This document shows, in pieces, positions 33,147 to 41,905 of a DNA stretch of 64,000 nucleotides (its first letter is position 1; every line of letters begins with the position of its first letter). The DNA is taken from positions 1-64,000 of the forward strand of contig NZ_JADCNK010000004.1 in NCBI RefSeq assembly GCF_014947265.1. The letters are read 5' to 3'. The notes under the pieces were generated by a model that did no database searches, was not told where the DNA came from, and saw only the letters and a list, made by a program, of their open reading frames with translations. The position numbers were made by a program, and so were the translations under genes. This DNA comes from Pedobacter sp014947265. Its GTDB lineage: Bacteria; Bacteroidota; Bacteroidia; Sphingobacteriales; Sphingobacteriaceae.

Positions 33147-33764
33147 ATGTCAGGAATTATTGGAAAAAAAGTAGGAATGACCAGTATCTTTGATGCCGAA
33201 GGAAGAAACATTCCTTGTACGGTAATCGAGGCTGGACCTTGTGTAGTTACACAGGTAAAAACCGAAGAAGTAGATGGTTATTCATCAATCCAACTGGGTT
33301 ACGATGAGAAAAAAGAGAAAAACACAACTCAACCATTGAAAGGCCATTTCGCGAAAGCAAACACAACTCCGAAACGCAAGCTGGTAGAATTCGATTCGTT
33401 TACAACTTCACTTAATTTAGGTGATGTAGTAACCGTTGACGCATTCGCAGAAGGCGATTTTGTTGATGTTGTAGGTACCTCAAAAGGTAAAGGTTTTCAA
33501 GGTGTTGTAAAACGCCACGGATTTGCCGGTGTTGGTATGCAGACTCACGGTCAGCATAACCGTTTACGTGCCCCGGGTTCATTGGGAGCATCGTCATTCC
33601 CTTCACGTGTATTCAAAGGAATGCGCATGGCTGGAAGAACAGGTGGAGACAGGGTAAAAGTTCAAAACCTACAGGTTTTGAAAGTTTATGCTGAGCAAAA
33701 CTTATTAGTAGTTAGTGGTTCCATTCCAGGAGCTAAAGGTTCTTACGTAATCTTAGACAAGTAA
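33147..33764 (+). CDS. rplC: 50S ribosomal protein L3
   Basis: 205 aa from the ATG at 33147 (MSGIIGKKVGMTSIFD); a longer frame from 33057 would run through the promoter and leader. Conserved HGQHNRLRAPGSLGASSFP loop reaching the peptidyl-transferase centre. First gene of the S10 operon, 4 bases before rplD. Confidence 0.98.
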   Translation: MSGIIGKKVGMTSIFDAEGRNIPCTVIEAGPCVVTQVKTEEVDGYSSIQLGYDEKKEKNTTQPLKGHFAKANTTPKRKLVEFDSFTTSLNLGDVVTVDAFAEGDFVDVVGTSKGKGFQGVVKRHGFAGVGMQTHGQHNRLRAPGSLGASSFPSRVFKGMRMAGRTGGDRVKVQNLQVLKVYAEQNLLVVSGSIPGAKGSYVILDK

Positions 33765-33768
33765 TCAG

Positions 33769-34398
33769 ATGGAAGTTAAAGTATTAAACATTTCAGGTAA
33801 AGAAACAGGTGCCAAGGTGCAACTTCCTGAATCGGTATTTGGTATCGAGCCTAACGACCACGCGATTTATTTAGATGTAAAACAGTATTTGGCTAACCAA
33901 CGTCAAGGTACTCACAAATCTAAACAACGTAATGAGATTGCTGGTTCAACTCGCAAACTATACAAACAAAAAGGTACAGGTGGTGCCCGTGCTGGTAGCA
34001 TTAAATCTCCGTTATTTAACGGTGGTGGTCGTGTTTTCGGTCCTCAGCCACGTGATTACAGTTTTAAATTGAACAAGAAATTAAAATCATTAGCACGTAA
34101 ATCTGCTTTAGCTTATAAAGCAAAAGATAACAGCGTGGTAGTTTTAGAAGATTTCAACTTCGATACCATTAAAACTAAAAACTATACAAGTTTATTGGCT
34201 GCGTTAAACGTAGGTACTCAAAAAACTTTATTGGTTTTACCTGCACAAAATAATAATATCTATTTATCAAGCAGAAACGTTCAGAAAACTAAAGTGATTG
34301 CTGCAGCAGATTTGAATACATATGATGTATTAAACGCTGGTGTGCTTGTGTTAACTGCTGATTCTGTTAAAACTTTGGAGGAGGCATTTGCCAAATAA
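33769..34398 (+). CDS. rplD: 50S ribosomal protein L4
   Basis: 209 aa. It carries the extended loop around QKGTGGARAGSIKSPLFNGG that lines the peptide exit tunnel, and the FGPQPRDYSFKLNKK block. In other bacteria L4 also represses its own operon. A GGAGGAGG near its end (34378-34385) serves rplW. Confidence 0.98.
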   Translation: MEVKVLNISGKETGAKVQLPESVFGIEPNDHAIYLDVKQYLANQRQGTHKSKQRNEIAGSTRKLYKQKGTGGARAGSIKSPLFNGGGRVFGPQPRDYSFKLNKKLKSLARKSALAYKAKDNSVVVLEDFNFDTIKTKNYTSLLAALNVGTQKTLLVLPAQNNNIYLSSRNVQKTKVIAAADLNTYDVLNAGVLVLTADSVKTLEEAFAK

Positions 34399-34399
34399 T

Positions 34400-34690
34400 A
34401 TGGAAATTTTAAAAAAACCAATATTAACCGAAAAAGCTTCAGCTTTAACTGAGAAATCTAACCGTTTCACGTTTAGCGTTAACCATAAGGCTAACAAAAT
34501 CCAGATTAAAGCAGCTATTGAGAAATTGTACGGTGTAACTATCGTTGCAGTTAACACAATGGTTGTTGATGGAAAAGCTAAATCACGTTACACTAAAGCA
34601 GGTTTTGTATCTGGCCGTAGCCCGAAATACAAAAAAGCAATCGTAACGTTGAAAGACGGCGAAACAATAGATTATTACGCAACCCTTTAA
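34400..34690 (+). CDS. rplW: 50S ribosomal protein L23
   Basis: 96 aa from the ATG at 34400 (MEILKKPILTEK); a GTG-like start 12 bases earlier lies inside rplD. Has the PILTEKASALTEK block and the VEK-type loop of L23, which is the docking site for trigger factor and SRP at the tunnel exit. One base separates it from the rplD stop. Confidence 0.97.
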   Translation: MEILKKPILTEKASALTEKSNRFTFSVNHKANKIQIKAAIEKLYGVTIVAVNTMVVDGKAKSRYTKAGFVSGRSPKYKKAIVTLKDGETIDYYATL

Positions 34691-34710
34691 TTTAATAATT
34701 CATTATAACT

Positions 34711-35535
34711 ATGGGCTTAAGAAAATTTAAACCAGTTACTCCAGGTACCCGCTTCAGAGTTGGTGCCAGTTTCACGGAGATTACAGCAACCACGCCCGAA
34801 AAATCATTGGTTGTATCATCAAAAAAGTCTGGTGGACGTAATAACACAGGAAAGATGACTATGCGCTACATGGGTGGTGGTCACAAAAAATCATATCGTT
34901 TAATCGACTTCAAACGCGATAAATTCGATATTCCTGCAACAGTAGCTACTGTTGAATACGATCCAAACCGTACTGCCCGCATCGCATTATTACATTATGC
35001 AGATGGCGAGAAGCGTTATATCATTGCTCCTGAAGGATTGCAAGTTGGTTCGGTATTATTATCGGGCGACACCGCAACACCAGAAGTAGGTAACACTTTA
35101 AAATTATCGAACATTCCATTAGGTTCTATCATCCACAACGTGGAGATTCACCCTGGAAAAGGAGCACAATTGGCTCGTAGTGCAGGTGCTTATGCACAAT
35201 TAGCTGCCCGCGATGGTAAATATGCTACTTTAAAAATGCCTTCAGGCGAAACCCGTTTAATATTGACTACTTGTCTGGCTACTATCGGTGCTGTATCTAA
35301 CTCAGATCACGCAAACGAAGTATTAGGTAAAGCAGGTCGTAAACGTTGGTTGGGCCGTCGTCCGAGAACTAGACCGGTAGCGATGAACCCTGTCGATCAC
35401 CCAATGGGTGGTGGTGAAGGTAGATCATCAGGTGGTCACCCACGTTCAAGAAATGGTGTTTTAGCTAAAGGCTTCAAAACCAGAGAACTTAAAAAATATT
35501 CTAATCGTTACATCATAGAGAGAAGGAAGAAATAA
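34711..35535 (+). CDS. rplB: 50S ribosomal protein L2
   Basis: 274 aa, standard length. The central KGAQLARSAGAYAQL and the C-terminal NPVDHPMGGGEGRSSGGHP with the conserved His near the peptidyl-transferase site are intact. The stop overlaps the rpsS start (TAATG). Confidence 0.99.
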   Translation: MGLRKFKPVTPGTRFRVGASFTEITATTPEKSLVVSSKKSGGRNNTGKMTMRYMGGGHKKSYRLIDFKRDKFDIPATVATVEYDPNRTARIALLHYADGEKRYIIAPEGLQVGSVLLSGDTATPEVGNTLKLSNIPLGSIIHNVEIHPGKGAQLARSAGAYAQLAARDGKYATLKMPSGETRLILTTCLATIGAVSNSDHANEVLGKAGRKRWLGRRPRTRPVAMNPVDHPMGGGEGRSSGGHPRSRNGVLAKGFKTRELKKYSNRYIIERRKK

Positions 35536-35801
35536 TGGCTCGTTCGATAAAAAAAGGACCTTATATTGACCATAACGTAGAGAAAAAAGTAAACTCTATG
35601 AATGATTCAGGCAAAAAGTCTGTAATCAAAACTTGGTCTCGCAGATCAATGATATCACCAGATTTCGTGAATCATACATTTGCTGTACACAATGGAAATA
35701 AATTTATCCCTGTGTACGTTACAGAAAACATGGTTGGTCACAAGTTGGGAGAATTTGCTCCAACCAGAACATTCAGAGGACACGCTGAAAAGAAAAAATA
35801 A
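35535..35801 (+). CDS. rpsS: 30S ribosomal protein S19
   Basis: 88 aa. Family blocks ARSIKKGPYIDHNVEKKV, KTWSRRSMISPDFV and VGHKLGEFAPTRTFRGH. Starts within the rplB stop codon, so the two are translationally coupled. Confidence 0.98.
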   Translation: MARSIKKGPYIDHNVEKKVNSMNDSGKKSVIKTWSRRSMISPDFVNHTFAVHNGNKFIPVYVTENMVGHKLGEFAPTRTFRGHAEKKK

Positions 35802-35808
35802 TTAGACA

Positions 35809-36171
35809 ATGGAAGCAATAGCAAAATTAAACAATTGTCCAACCTCACCGCGTAAGATGCGTTTGGTTGTAGATCTTATCAGAGGTGAACGTGTAGAGAA
35901 AGCATTAAGCATTTTAAAGTTTACCAATAAAGAAGCAGCAATAAGAGTTCAGAAATTATTATTATCTGCTATCAAAAACTGGGAAGCTAAAAATGAAGGC
36001 ACCAATGCTGAAGAAAACCAACTTTTTGTAAAAACAGTAATGGTTGATGGTGGCCGTCAGTTAAAACGTTTACGTCCAGCTCCTCAGGGCCGTGGATATA
36101 GAATTCGTAAACGTTCTAATCACGTAACGCTGATTGTAGATAGTAAAAGTACAGAAACAACTCAAAACTAA
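35809..36171 (+). CDS. rplV: 50S ribosomal protein L22
   Basis: 120 aa. The N-terminal SPRKMRLVVDLIRGERVEKA and the tunnel beta-hairpin region (GGRQLKRLRPAPQGRGYRI) are intact, with no insertions of the kind linked to macrolide resistance. 7 bases before rpsC. Confidence 0.98.
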   Translation: MEAIAKLNNCPTSPRKMRLVVDLIRGERVEKALSILKFTNKEAAIRVQKLLLSAIKNWEAKNEGTNAEENQLFVKTVMVDGGRQLKRLRPAPQGRGYRIRKRSNHVTLIVDSKSTETTQN

Positions 36172-36178
36172 TTAGGAA

Positions 36179-37030
36179 ATGGGACAAAAAGCAAATCCAA
36201 TAGGTGCCAGGTTAGGAATTATCAAAGGATGGGATTCTAACTGGTTCGGTGGCAACAACTACTCCGATAAATTAGTTGAAGATGAGAAAATAAGAAAATA
36301 TCTTTCTGCCCGTATTGCAAAAGGCGGTGTTGCAAAAGTAGTAATCGAGCGTACGTTAAAACGTATCACGGTAACTATCCACACAGCTCGTCCGGGTATC
36401 GTAATCGGTAAAGCAGGTGCTGAGGTTGATAAAATCAAAGAAGAGTTAAAGAAATTGACTAAAAAGGAAATTCAAATTAACATCTTCGAAATTAAACGCC
36501 CGGAACTTGATGCACAATTAGTTGCAGAAGGTGTTGCAAAACAATTAGAAGCAAGGATCTCATTCCGTAGAGCAATGAAATCTTCTATCGCATCAACCAT
36601 GCGTATGGGTGCTGAAGGTATCAAAATCATGACTTCTGGTCGTTTAGGTGGTGCTGAGATGGCACGTACTGAGCAGTACAAAGAAGGAAGAGTGCCTTTG
36701 CATACATTCCGTGCTGATATCGACTACGCTTTAGCTGAAGCCTTAACTACTTATGGTAAAATAGGTGTTAAAGTTTGGATCTGTAAAGGTGAGGTTTATG
36801 GAAAACGTGATTTGTCTCCAAACATTGGTGCAACAAACAACGGTCCAAAAGGCGCATCAGACAAACCAGCTTTCGGTGGAAGAGATAACCGTGGTGGTGG
36901 AAGAGATAACCGTGGCGGTGGTAACGACAGACGTGGTGGAAACCAAGGTGGTGGTCGTGGTCCAGGTCAAGGTGGTCCCGGAGCAAACAGAGGTGGTGGC
37001 GCAGGCGCTAACAGAGGTCCTCGTAAATAA
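36179..37030 (+). CDS. rpsC: 30S ribosomal protein S3 with Gly/Arg/Asn-rich tail
   Basis: 283 aa. Residues 1-220 are a normal S3: GQKANPIGARLGI, the KH GXXG (RPGIVIGKAGAEVDKI) and EQYKEGRVPLHTFRADIDY. From about residue 222 a low-complexity tail of ~60 residues follows, with two GGRDNRG repeats and many RGG units. Most S3 proteins end at 210-240. The tail DNA (36843-37027) is GC-rich and repetitive. S3 is part of the mRNA entry helicase, so an RNA-binding tail there is plausible inference. Confidence 0.98.
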   Translation: MGQKANPIGARLGIIKGWDSNWFGGNNYSDKLVEDEKIRKYLSARIAKGGVAKVVIERTLKRITVTIHTARPGIVIGKAGAEVDKIKEELKKLTKKEIQINIFEIKRPELDAQLVAEGVAKQLEARISFRRAMKSSIASTMRMGAEGIKIMTSGRLGGAEMARTEQYKEGRVPLHTFRADIDYALAEALTTYGKIGVKVWICKGEVYGKRDLSPNIGATNNGPKGASDKPAFGGRDNRGGGRDNRGGGNDRRGGNQGGGRGPGQGGPGANRGGGAGANRGPRK

Positions 37031-37070
37031 TTGATTTATTAACATCGTTTAACGATTAGAACAAAATAAA

Positions 37071-37493
37071 ATGTTACAGCCAAAAAGAACGAAGTTCAGG
37101 AAGATGCAAAAAGGCAGAATGAAGGGTTTAGCTTCTCGTGGAGCTGAGTTAGCATTCGGATCTTTCGGTATCAAATCTCTAGAAGCTACTTGGATCACAA
37201 GTCGTCAGATAGAGGCTGCCCGTATTGCCGTAACTCGTTTCATGAAACGTGAAGGCCAAGTATGGATCAGGATCTTCCCGGACAAACCGGTAACTAAAAA
37301 ACCTGCTGAGGTACGTATGGGTAAAGGTAAAGGTGCTCCTGAGTATTGGGTAGCAGTTGTAAGACCTGGACGCGTAATTTTCGAAGCTGAAGGTGTGCCT
37401 TTAGAAGTTGCTAAAGAAGCATTGCGTTTAGCCGCTCAGAAATTACCGATCCAAACCAAATTCGTAGTACGTAGAGATTACGTAGAAGCATAG
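37071..37493 (+). CDS. rplP: 50S ribosomal protein L16
   Basis: 140 aa. Starts MLQPKRTKFRKMQKGRMKG and carries RIFPDKPVTKKPAEVRMGKG with the conserved Arg that binds the A-site tRNA region. 40 bases after rpsC; 73 bases before rpmC. Confidence 0.98.
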   Translation: MLQPKRTKFRKMQKGRMKGLASRGAELAFGSFGIKSLEATWITSRQIEAARIAVTRFMKREGQVWIRIFPDKPVTKKPAEVRMGKGKGAPEYWVAVVRPGRVIFEAEGVPLEVAKEALRLAAQKLPIQTKFVVRRDYVEA

Positions 37494-37566
37494 TAAAGTG
37501 TTGAGGTGAATGTTGTAAATACTTGTTTATTATAACCGCTACACTCAACGTAAAAGAAAAAGAAAA

Positions 37567-37779
37567 ATGAAAAATTCAGAAATCACAGGGCTTTCAAAAG
37601 AAGAATTAGTAGCTAAGATTGCGGAAGAAAAAGAGAACTTATCAAAATTGAAGTTCGCTCACACTATTTCAGCTATCGAAAATCCTTCACGTATTGCAAA
37701 AGTAAGGAAAGACATAGCCCGTTTAAACACTGAGTTGACTAAAGTGAAAAACACTGAGTCAGCTACTGAAACTAAATAA
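37567..37779 (+). CDS. rpmC: 50S ribosomal protein L29
   Basis: 70 aa helical hairpin (GLSKEELVAKIAEEKENL, IENPSRIAKVRKDIARL). The usual place between L16 and S17. The preceding 73-base gap contains a weak GTTGAG/CTCAAC pairing. Confidence 0.96.
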   Translation: MKNSEITGLSKEELVAKIAEEKENLSKLKFAHTISAIENPSRIAKVRKDIARLNTELTKVKNTESATETK

Positions 37780-37792
37780 TTTGAGAGTCGAC

Positions 37793-38047
37793 ATGGAAAG
37801 ACAATTAAGAAAAACAAGAACCGGGTTAGTGGTAAGCAACAAGATGGATAAATCTGTTGTAGTGAGCGTGGAGCGTAAAGTAAAACACCCGATTTATGGT
37901 AAGTTCGTAAAGAAAACTACCAAATTTATGGCTCACGATGAGAAAAATGAATGCGGTATCGGTGATACTGTATTGATTATGGAAACTCGTCCTTTGAGTA
38001 AAAACAAGAACTGGAGATTGGTACAAATTTTAGAAAGAGCTAAATAA
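37793..38047 (+). CDS. rpsQ: 30S ribosomal protein S17
   Basis: 84 aa from the ATG at 37793 (MERQLRKTRTGLVVS); a TTG 12 bases upstream is not needed. OB-fold with KMDKSVVVSVERKVKHPIYGK and GDTVLIMETRPLSK. One base before rplN. Confidence 0.97.
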   Translation: MERQLRKTRTGLVVSNKMDKSVVVSVERKVKHPIYGKFVKKTTKFMAHDEKNECGIGDTVLIMETRPLSKNKNWRLVQILERAK

Positions 38048-38048
38048 G

Positions 38049-38417
38049 ATGGTACAACAGGAATCGAGATTAAACGTTGCTGATAACAGCGGCGCAAAAG
38101 AAGTATTAGTAATTCGCGTGCTAGGTGGAACCGGCAAACGTTATGCTTCAATTGGTGATAAAGTAGTTGTTACCGTAAAAAGCGCGTTACCTTCTGGTAA
38201 CATTAAAAAAGGTACAGTTTCTAAAGCAGTTGTTGTAAGAACTAAAAAAGAAATCCGTCGTAAAGATGGTTCTTATATCCGTTTTGACGATAATGCTGCT
38301 GTATTATTGAACGCACAGGATGAGCCAAGAGGTACGCGTATCTTTGGCCCGGTTGCGAGAGAACTACGTGAAAAACAATTCATGAAAATTGTATCATTAG
38401 CACCGGAGGTATTATAA
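38049..38417 (+). CDS. rplN: 50S ribosomal protein L14
   Basis: 122 aa, standard length. The family block NSGAKEVLVIRVLGG and the C-terminal EPRGTRIFGPVARELRE are complete. Next to rplX with a one-base gap. Confidence 0.98.
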   Translation: MVQQESRLNVADNSGAKEVLVIRVLGGTGKRYASIGDKVVVTVKSALPSGNIKKGTVSKAVVVRTKKEIRRKDGSYIRFDDNAAVLLNAQDEPRGTRIFGPVARELREKQFMKIVSLAPEVL

Positions 38418-38418
38418 A

Positions 38419-38760
38419 ATGGGAAACAAAGTAAATACACCATCAAAACTTAAAATCCGCACAGGAGATTTAGTTAAAGTCATTGCTGGCGATTCAAAAG
38501 GTCAACAAGGAAAAGTACTTTCAGTACTTATAGATAAAAACAGAGCCATTGTGGAAGGCGTTAACTTAGTATCTAAACATACTAAACCAAATGCTGCTAA
38601 TCCAAACGGTGGTATTATTAAAAAAGAAGCTGCTCTTCACATTTCTAACTTGATGTTGGTTGATCCAAAATCTGGTAAAGCTACCCGCGTAGGTCGTAAA
38701 CTTAACGCAGATGGTAAATTAGTTAGAGTTGCTAAAATTTCAGGGGAGGAGATTAAATAA
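38419..38760 (+). CDS. rplX: 50S ribosomal protein L24
   Basis: 113 aa. KOW motif (TGDLVKVIAGDSKGQQGKV) and NLVSKHTKPN. A GGGGAGGAG near 38742-38750 just before its stop could serve rplE, whose ATG overlaps the stop by one base. Confidence 0.98.
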   Translation: MGNKVNTPSKLKIRTGDLVKVIAGDSKGQQGKVLSVLIDKNRAIVEGVNLVSKHTKPNAANPNGGIIKKEAALHISNLMLVDPKSGKATRVGRKLNADGKLVRVAKISGEEIK

Positions 38761-39323
38761 TGGCTACACCTAGATTAAAAAGCAAATACAAAGAAGAAGT
38801 TGTAAATGCACTAAAAGAAAAATTTCAGTACAAAACTGTAATGCAGGTTCCTAAATTGGAAAAAATCTGTATCAATCAGGGTGTTGGTCGTTTTTCTGTT
38901 ACAGATAAGAAAATTATGGATACCACTATCGTTGAGTTGACTACCATTACTGGTCAGCAGGCGGTTCCGGCTAATTCAAAGAAAGATATCTCTAACTTTA
39001 AATTACGTAAAGGTATGCCGGTAGGTGTACGTGTTACTTTACGCGATAACAACATGTACGAGTTCTTAGATCGTTTGATCTCTGTAGCTTTGCCTCGTAT
39101 CCGTGATTTCAAAGGTATCAATGATAAAGGATTTGATGGAAAAGGTAACTATACATTAGGTGTTACTGAACAAATCATCTTTCCTGAGATTAATATCGAT
39201 AAAATCAATAAAATTTTAGGTATGGATATAACTTTCGTAACTTCGGCAAAATCTGACGTTGAGGCTCTTGAGTTATTGAAACAATTCGGATTACCATTTA
39301 AAAATCAAAAAACAGCAGAATAA
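38760..39323 (+). CDS. rplE: 50S ribosomal protein L5
   Basis: 187 aa. Contains VPKLEKICINQGVG, the GMPVGVRVTLRDNNMYEFL block and YTLGVTEQIIFPEI. It binds 5S rRNA. One-base overlaps on both sides (TAATG) tie it to rplX and rpsN. Confidence 0.98.
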   Translation: MATPRLKSKYKEEVVNALKEKFQYKTVMQVPKLEKICINQGVGRFSVTDKKIMDTTIVELTTITGQQAVPANSKKDISNFKLRKGMPVGVRVTLRDNNMYEFLDRLISVALPRIRDFKGINDKGFDGKGNYTLGVTEQIIFPEINIDKINKILGMDITFVTSAKSDVEALELLKQFGLPFKNQKTAE

Positions 39324-39592
39324 TGGCAAAAGAAGGTGTAAAAGCACGCGAAGTTAAGCGCCAAAAATTGGTAGCTAGATACGCTGAAAAACGTGCAGTA
39401 TTAAAAGCTGCAGGAGATTTCGAGGGTTTAGATAAATTACCTAAAAACTCATCTCCGGTACGTTTACACAACCGTTGTAAATTAACTGGTCGTCCTCGTG
39501 GATATATGCGTACCTTTGGTATTTCAAGGGTAACGTTCCGCCAGATGGCACTAGACGGTAAAATACCAGGTGTTAAAAAAGCATCTTGGTAA
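39323..39592 (+). CDS. rpsN: 30S ribosomal protein S14, zinc-free form
   Basis: 89 aa with a single Cys (HNRCKLTGRPRGYM), so it is the longer C-minus type without the CxxC...CxxC zinc ribbon. The C-terminal GISRVTFRQMALDGKIPGV is typical. A 155-base gap with a repeat follows. Confidence 0.97.
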   Translation: MAKEGVKAREVKRQKLVARYAEKRAVLKAAGDFEGLDKLPKNSSPVRLHNRCKLTGRPRGYMRTFGISRVTFRQMALDGKIPGVKKASW

Positions 39593-39600
39593 TATAATTA

Positions 39601-39665
39601 GTATAAAGTATTTAGTATCAAGTAGCAAGAAACCAATTTGGTCTTGATACTTGATACTTATATCT
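39601..39665. repeat. AGTATCAAG/CTTGATACT repeat between rpsN and rpsH
   Basis: Second copy of the 20327-20357 element: AAGTAGCAAGA around 39620-39630 faces TCTTGATACTT at 39642-39652, with one mismatch, and flanking AGTAT words. Confidence 0.7.
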
Positions 39666-39747
39666 ATTTACTAAAAAAAGAATTTTAACCGGTAGCAGGT
39701 CCCACAGCTGGGTAGCAGAAGGAAACCACTATCAAAAACAATAAAAA

Positions 39748-40146
39748 ATGAATACAGATCCAATAGCAGATTATTTAACAAGAGTAAGGAATGCCATTAA
39801 GGCCAACCACCGTGTTGTAGAAATTCCTGCATCAAACCTTAAAAAAGAAATTACTAAAGTTCTTTTTGACAAAGGTTACATCGCGAACTACAAGTTTGAA
39901 GATACTACAGTTCAAGGCACTATTAAAATTGCTTTGAAATACAATCCAATTACTAAAGTTCCTGCTATTCGTACATTAGTGCGAGTAAGTAAACCAGGTT
40001 TGAGAAACTATGCTGGTGTTGAAAATATGCCAAGAGTATTAAACGGTTTAGGTATCGCAATCTTATCTACTTCTAAAGGTGTAATGACCGATAAAGAAGC
40101 AGCCAAATTAAACATTGGTGGTGAGGTATTGTGTCACGTTTATTAA
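39748..40146 (+). CDS. rpsH: 30S ribosomal protein S8
   Basis: 132 aa. MNTDPIADYLTRVRNAIKA at the start and the C-terminal LNGLGIAILSTSKGVMTDKEA motif. In E. coli S8 represses the spc operon; no control site can be identified here. Confidence 0.98.
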   Translation: MNTDPIADYLTRVRNAIKANHRVVEIPASNLKKEITKVLFDKGYIANYKFEDTTVQGTIKIALKYNPITKVPAIRTLVRVSKPGLRNYAGVENMPRVLNGLGIAILSTSKGVMTDKEAAKLNIGGEVLCHVY

Positions 40147-40164
40147 TATTAGGAGAACAGCACA

Positions 40165-40722
40165 ATGTCAAGAATAGGAAAAGCCCCAATTACAATCCCT
40201 GCAGGTGTTACAATTACCGTATCAAAAGATAACGTAGTAACTGTAAAAGGTCCTAAAGGTGAATTAACACAAGCAGTAGATTCAGATATCACTGTAAGTC
40301 AGGAAGACGGAATTTTAACAGTTCAACGTCCTTCAGAACAAAAGAAACACAAAGCATTACACGGTTTATATCGCTCATTGCTTAACAATATGGTTATTGG
40401 TGTTACTGATGGTTATAAATTAACTCAAGAATTAGTAGGTGTTGGTTACCGTGCTACAAACACAGGTAATACATTAGATCTGGTTTTAGGTTATTCTCAC
40501 CATTATGTATTCCAGTTACCAGAAGAAATTAAAGTAACTACATCATCAGAAAAAGGTCAGACTCCTAAAATCATTTTAGAGAGTACTGATAAACAACTGA
40601 TCGGTCAGGTAGCAGCGAAAATCCGTTCGTTACGTGCACCAGAGCCATACAAAGGTAAAGGTATCAAGTTTGTAGGTGAAGTGTTAAGAAGAAAAGCAGG
40701 TAAATCAGCATCTAAAAAATAG
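40165..40722 (+). CDS. rplF: 50S ribosomal protein L6
   Basis: 185 aa. SRIGKAPITIPAGVTI and the C-terminal PEPYKGKGIKFVGEVLRRK signature. An AGGAG at 40148-40152 precedes the ATG by 12 bases, an imperfect Shine-Dalgarno. Confidence 0.98.
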   Translation: MSRIGKAPITIPAGVTITVSKDNVVTVKGPKGELTQAVDSDITVSQEDGILTVQRPSEQKKHKALHGLYRSLLNNMVIGVTDGYKLTQELVGVGYRATNTGNTLDLVLGYSHHYVFQLPEEIKVTTSSEKGQTPKIILESTDKQLIGQVAAKIRSLRAPEPYKGKGIKFVGEVLRRKAGKSASKK

Positions 40723-40727
40723 TAATC

Positions 40728-41081
40728 ATGGCAGGTAAAAAATTATCAAGAAGAGATCGTATTAAAAAAGGGATCAGAAAAAGACTTACCGGTTCAGAAG
40801 AACGTCCAAGGTTATCTGTATATAGAAGCAATAAAGGGATTTATGCGCAGGTAATTAACGATGTAACCGGTACAACAATAGCATCAGCATCATCATTATC
40901 GAAAGATTTTACTGGTACTGGAAACAAGAGCGACCAATCAGTTGCAGTAGGTAAATTAGTTGCCGAAAAAGCAATTGCAGCAGGTGTTAAAGAAGTTGTT
41001 TTCGATAGAAATGGCTATTTATACCACGGTCGTGTAAAATCGTTGGCAGAGGGTGCCCGCGAAGCTGGTTTAGTATTTTAA
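40728..41081 (+). CDS. rplR: 50S ribosomal protein L18
   Basis: 117 aa. RRDRIKKGIRKRLTGSEERP and the C-terminal DRNGYLYHGRVKSLAEGARE. A 5S rRNA-binding protein; 5 bases after rplF. Confidence 0.98.
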   Translation: MAGKKLSRRDRIKKGIRKRLTGSEERPRLSVYRSNKGIYAQVINDVTGTTIASASSLSKDFTGTGNKSDQSVAVGKLVAEKAIAAGVKEVVFDRNGYLYHGRVKSLAEGAREAGLVF

Positions 41082-41098
41082 TCTGAAGAAAAAGTAAG

Positions 41099-41617
41099 AT
41101 GTCAACTATTAATATAAAAAGAGTAAAAACCACCGATATCGAATTAAAGGATCGTTTGGTTAGTATACAACGCGTTGCCAAAGTAACCAAAGGTGGCCGT
41201 ACTTTCAGCTTCTCAGCAATTGTTGTTGTAGGTGATGAAAACGGTGTTGTTGGTTTCGGTTTAGGTAAAGCGAAAGAGGTAACTGAAGCAATCGCTAAAG
41301 GTGTGGATGATGCTAAAAAGAATTTAGTAAAAGTTCCAATTTTAAACGGTACTGTTCCTCACGAGCAAATCGGTAAATTCTCGGGTGGTTTTGTTTTAAT
41401 CAAGCCAGCTGCAGTAGGTACCGGAGTAATTGCGGGTGGTGCGATGCGTGCGGTATTAGAGAGTGCTGGTGTACACAACGTATTGGCAAAATCTAAAGGA
41501 TCATCTAACCCACACAACGTGGTAAAAGCAACTGTTGATGCATTAACTAAAATGCGTGATGCTTATACGGTAGCTCAAACCCGTGGTATAGATTTAAACA
41601 AAGTATTTAACGGATAA
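41099..41617 (+). CDS. rpsE: 30S ribosomal protein S5
   Basis: 172 aa. The S5 double-stranded RNA-binding part (LVSIQRVAKVTKGGRTFSF) is followed by the C-terminal domain (LESAGVHNVLAKSKGSSNPH). Residues of the ram/spectinomycin loop around VAKVTKGGR look normal. Confidence 0.98.
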   Translation: MSTINIKRVKTTDIELKDRLVSIQRVAKVTKGGRTFSFSAIVVVGDENGVVGFGLGKAKEVTEAIAKGVDDAKKNLVKVPILNGTVPHEQIGKFSGGFVLIKPAAVGTGVIAGGAMRAVLESAGVHNVLAKSKGSSNPHNVVKATVDALTKMRDAYTVAQTRGIDLNKVFNG

Positions 41618-41621
41618 TATT

Positions 41622-41801
41622 ATGGCTAAGATCAAAATAACACAAGTAAAAAGCGTTATCGACAGAAGCGAGCGCCAAAAAAGAACCGTTCAGGCTTTGG
41701 GTTTATCTAAAATGAACCAAAGTGTTGAGGTTGAAGCTACTCCACAAATTATCGGTATGGTTCGCAAAGTGAACCATTTGGTAGCAATCGAAGCAATCTA
41801 G
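41622..41801 (+). CDS. rpmD: 50S ribosomal protein L30
   Basis: 59 aa, starting at the ATG 4 bases after the rpsE stop: MAKIKITQVKSVIDRSERQK, with LGLSKMNQSVEVEATPQIIG and a C-terminal VRKVNHLVAIEAI. This is the usual short bacterial L30. A 104-base gap with a hairpin separates it from rplO. Confidence 0.97.
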   Translation: MAKIKITQVKSVIDRSERQKRTVQALGLSKMNQSVEVEATPQIIGMVRKVNHLVAIEAI

Positions 41802-41811
41802 TAAAAGTTTT

Positions 41812-41845
41812 AAAGGTAATATTGGGTAAAACCGGTATTACCTTT
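41812..41845 (+). other. Hairpin between rpmD and rplO
   Basis: AAAGGTAATA (41812-41821) and TATTACCTTT (41836-41845) form a perfect 10-bp stem with a 14-base loop, then ATATATG. It lies inside an operon, so it may be an attenuator, an RNA processing site or a repeat remnant. Confidence 0.6.
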
Positions 41846-41905
41846 ATATATGTTTAATCGTTGTACCTGTTTAGTGAAAGCGAAGGGCAACACAAATTCA
41901 AAAAA

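Noticed and set aside
36765..37034. Val-rich frame over the rpsC tail
   Set aside because: A shifted reading of the GGTGG repeats in the RGG-like tail.
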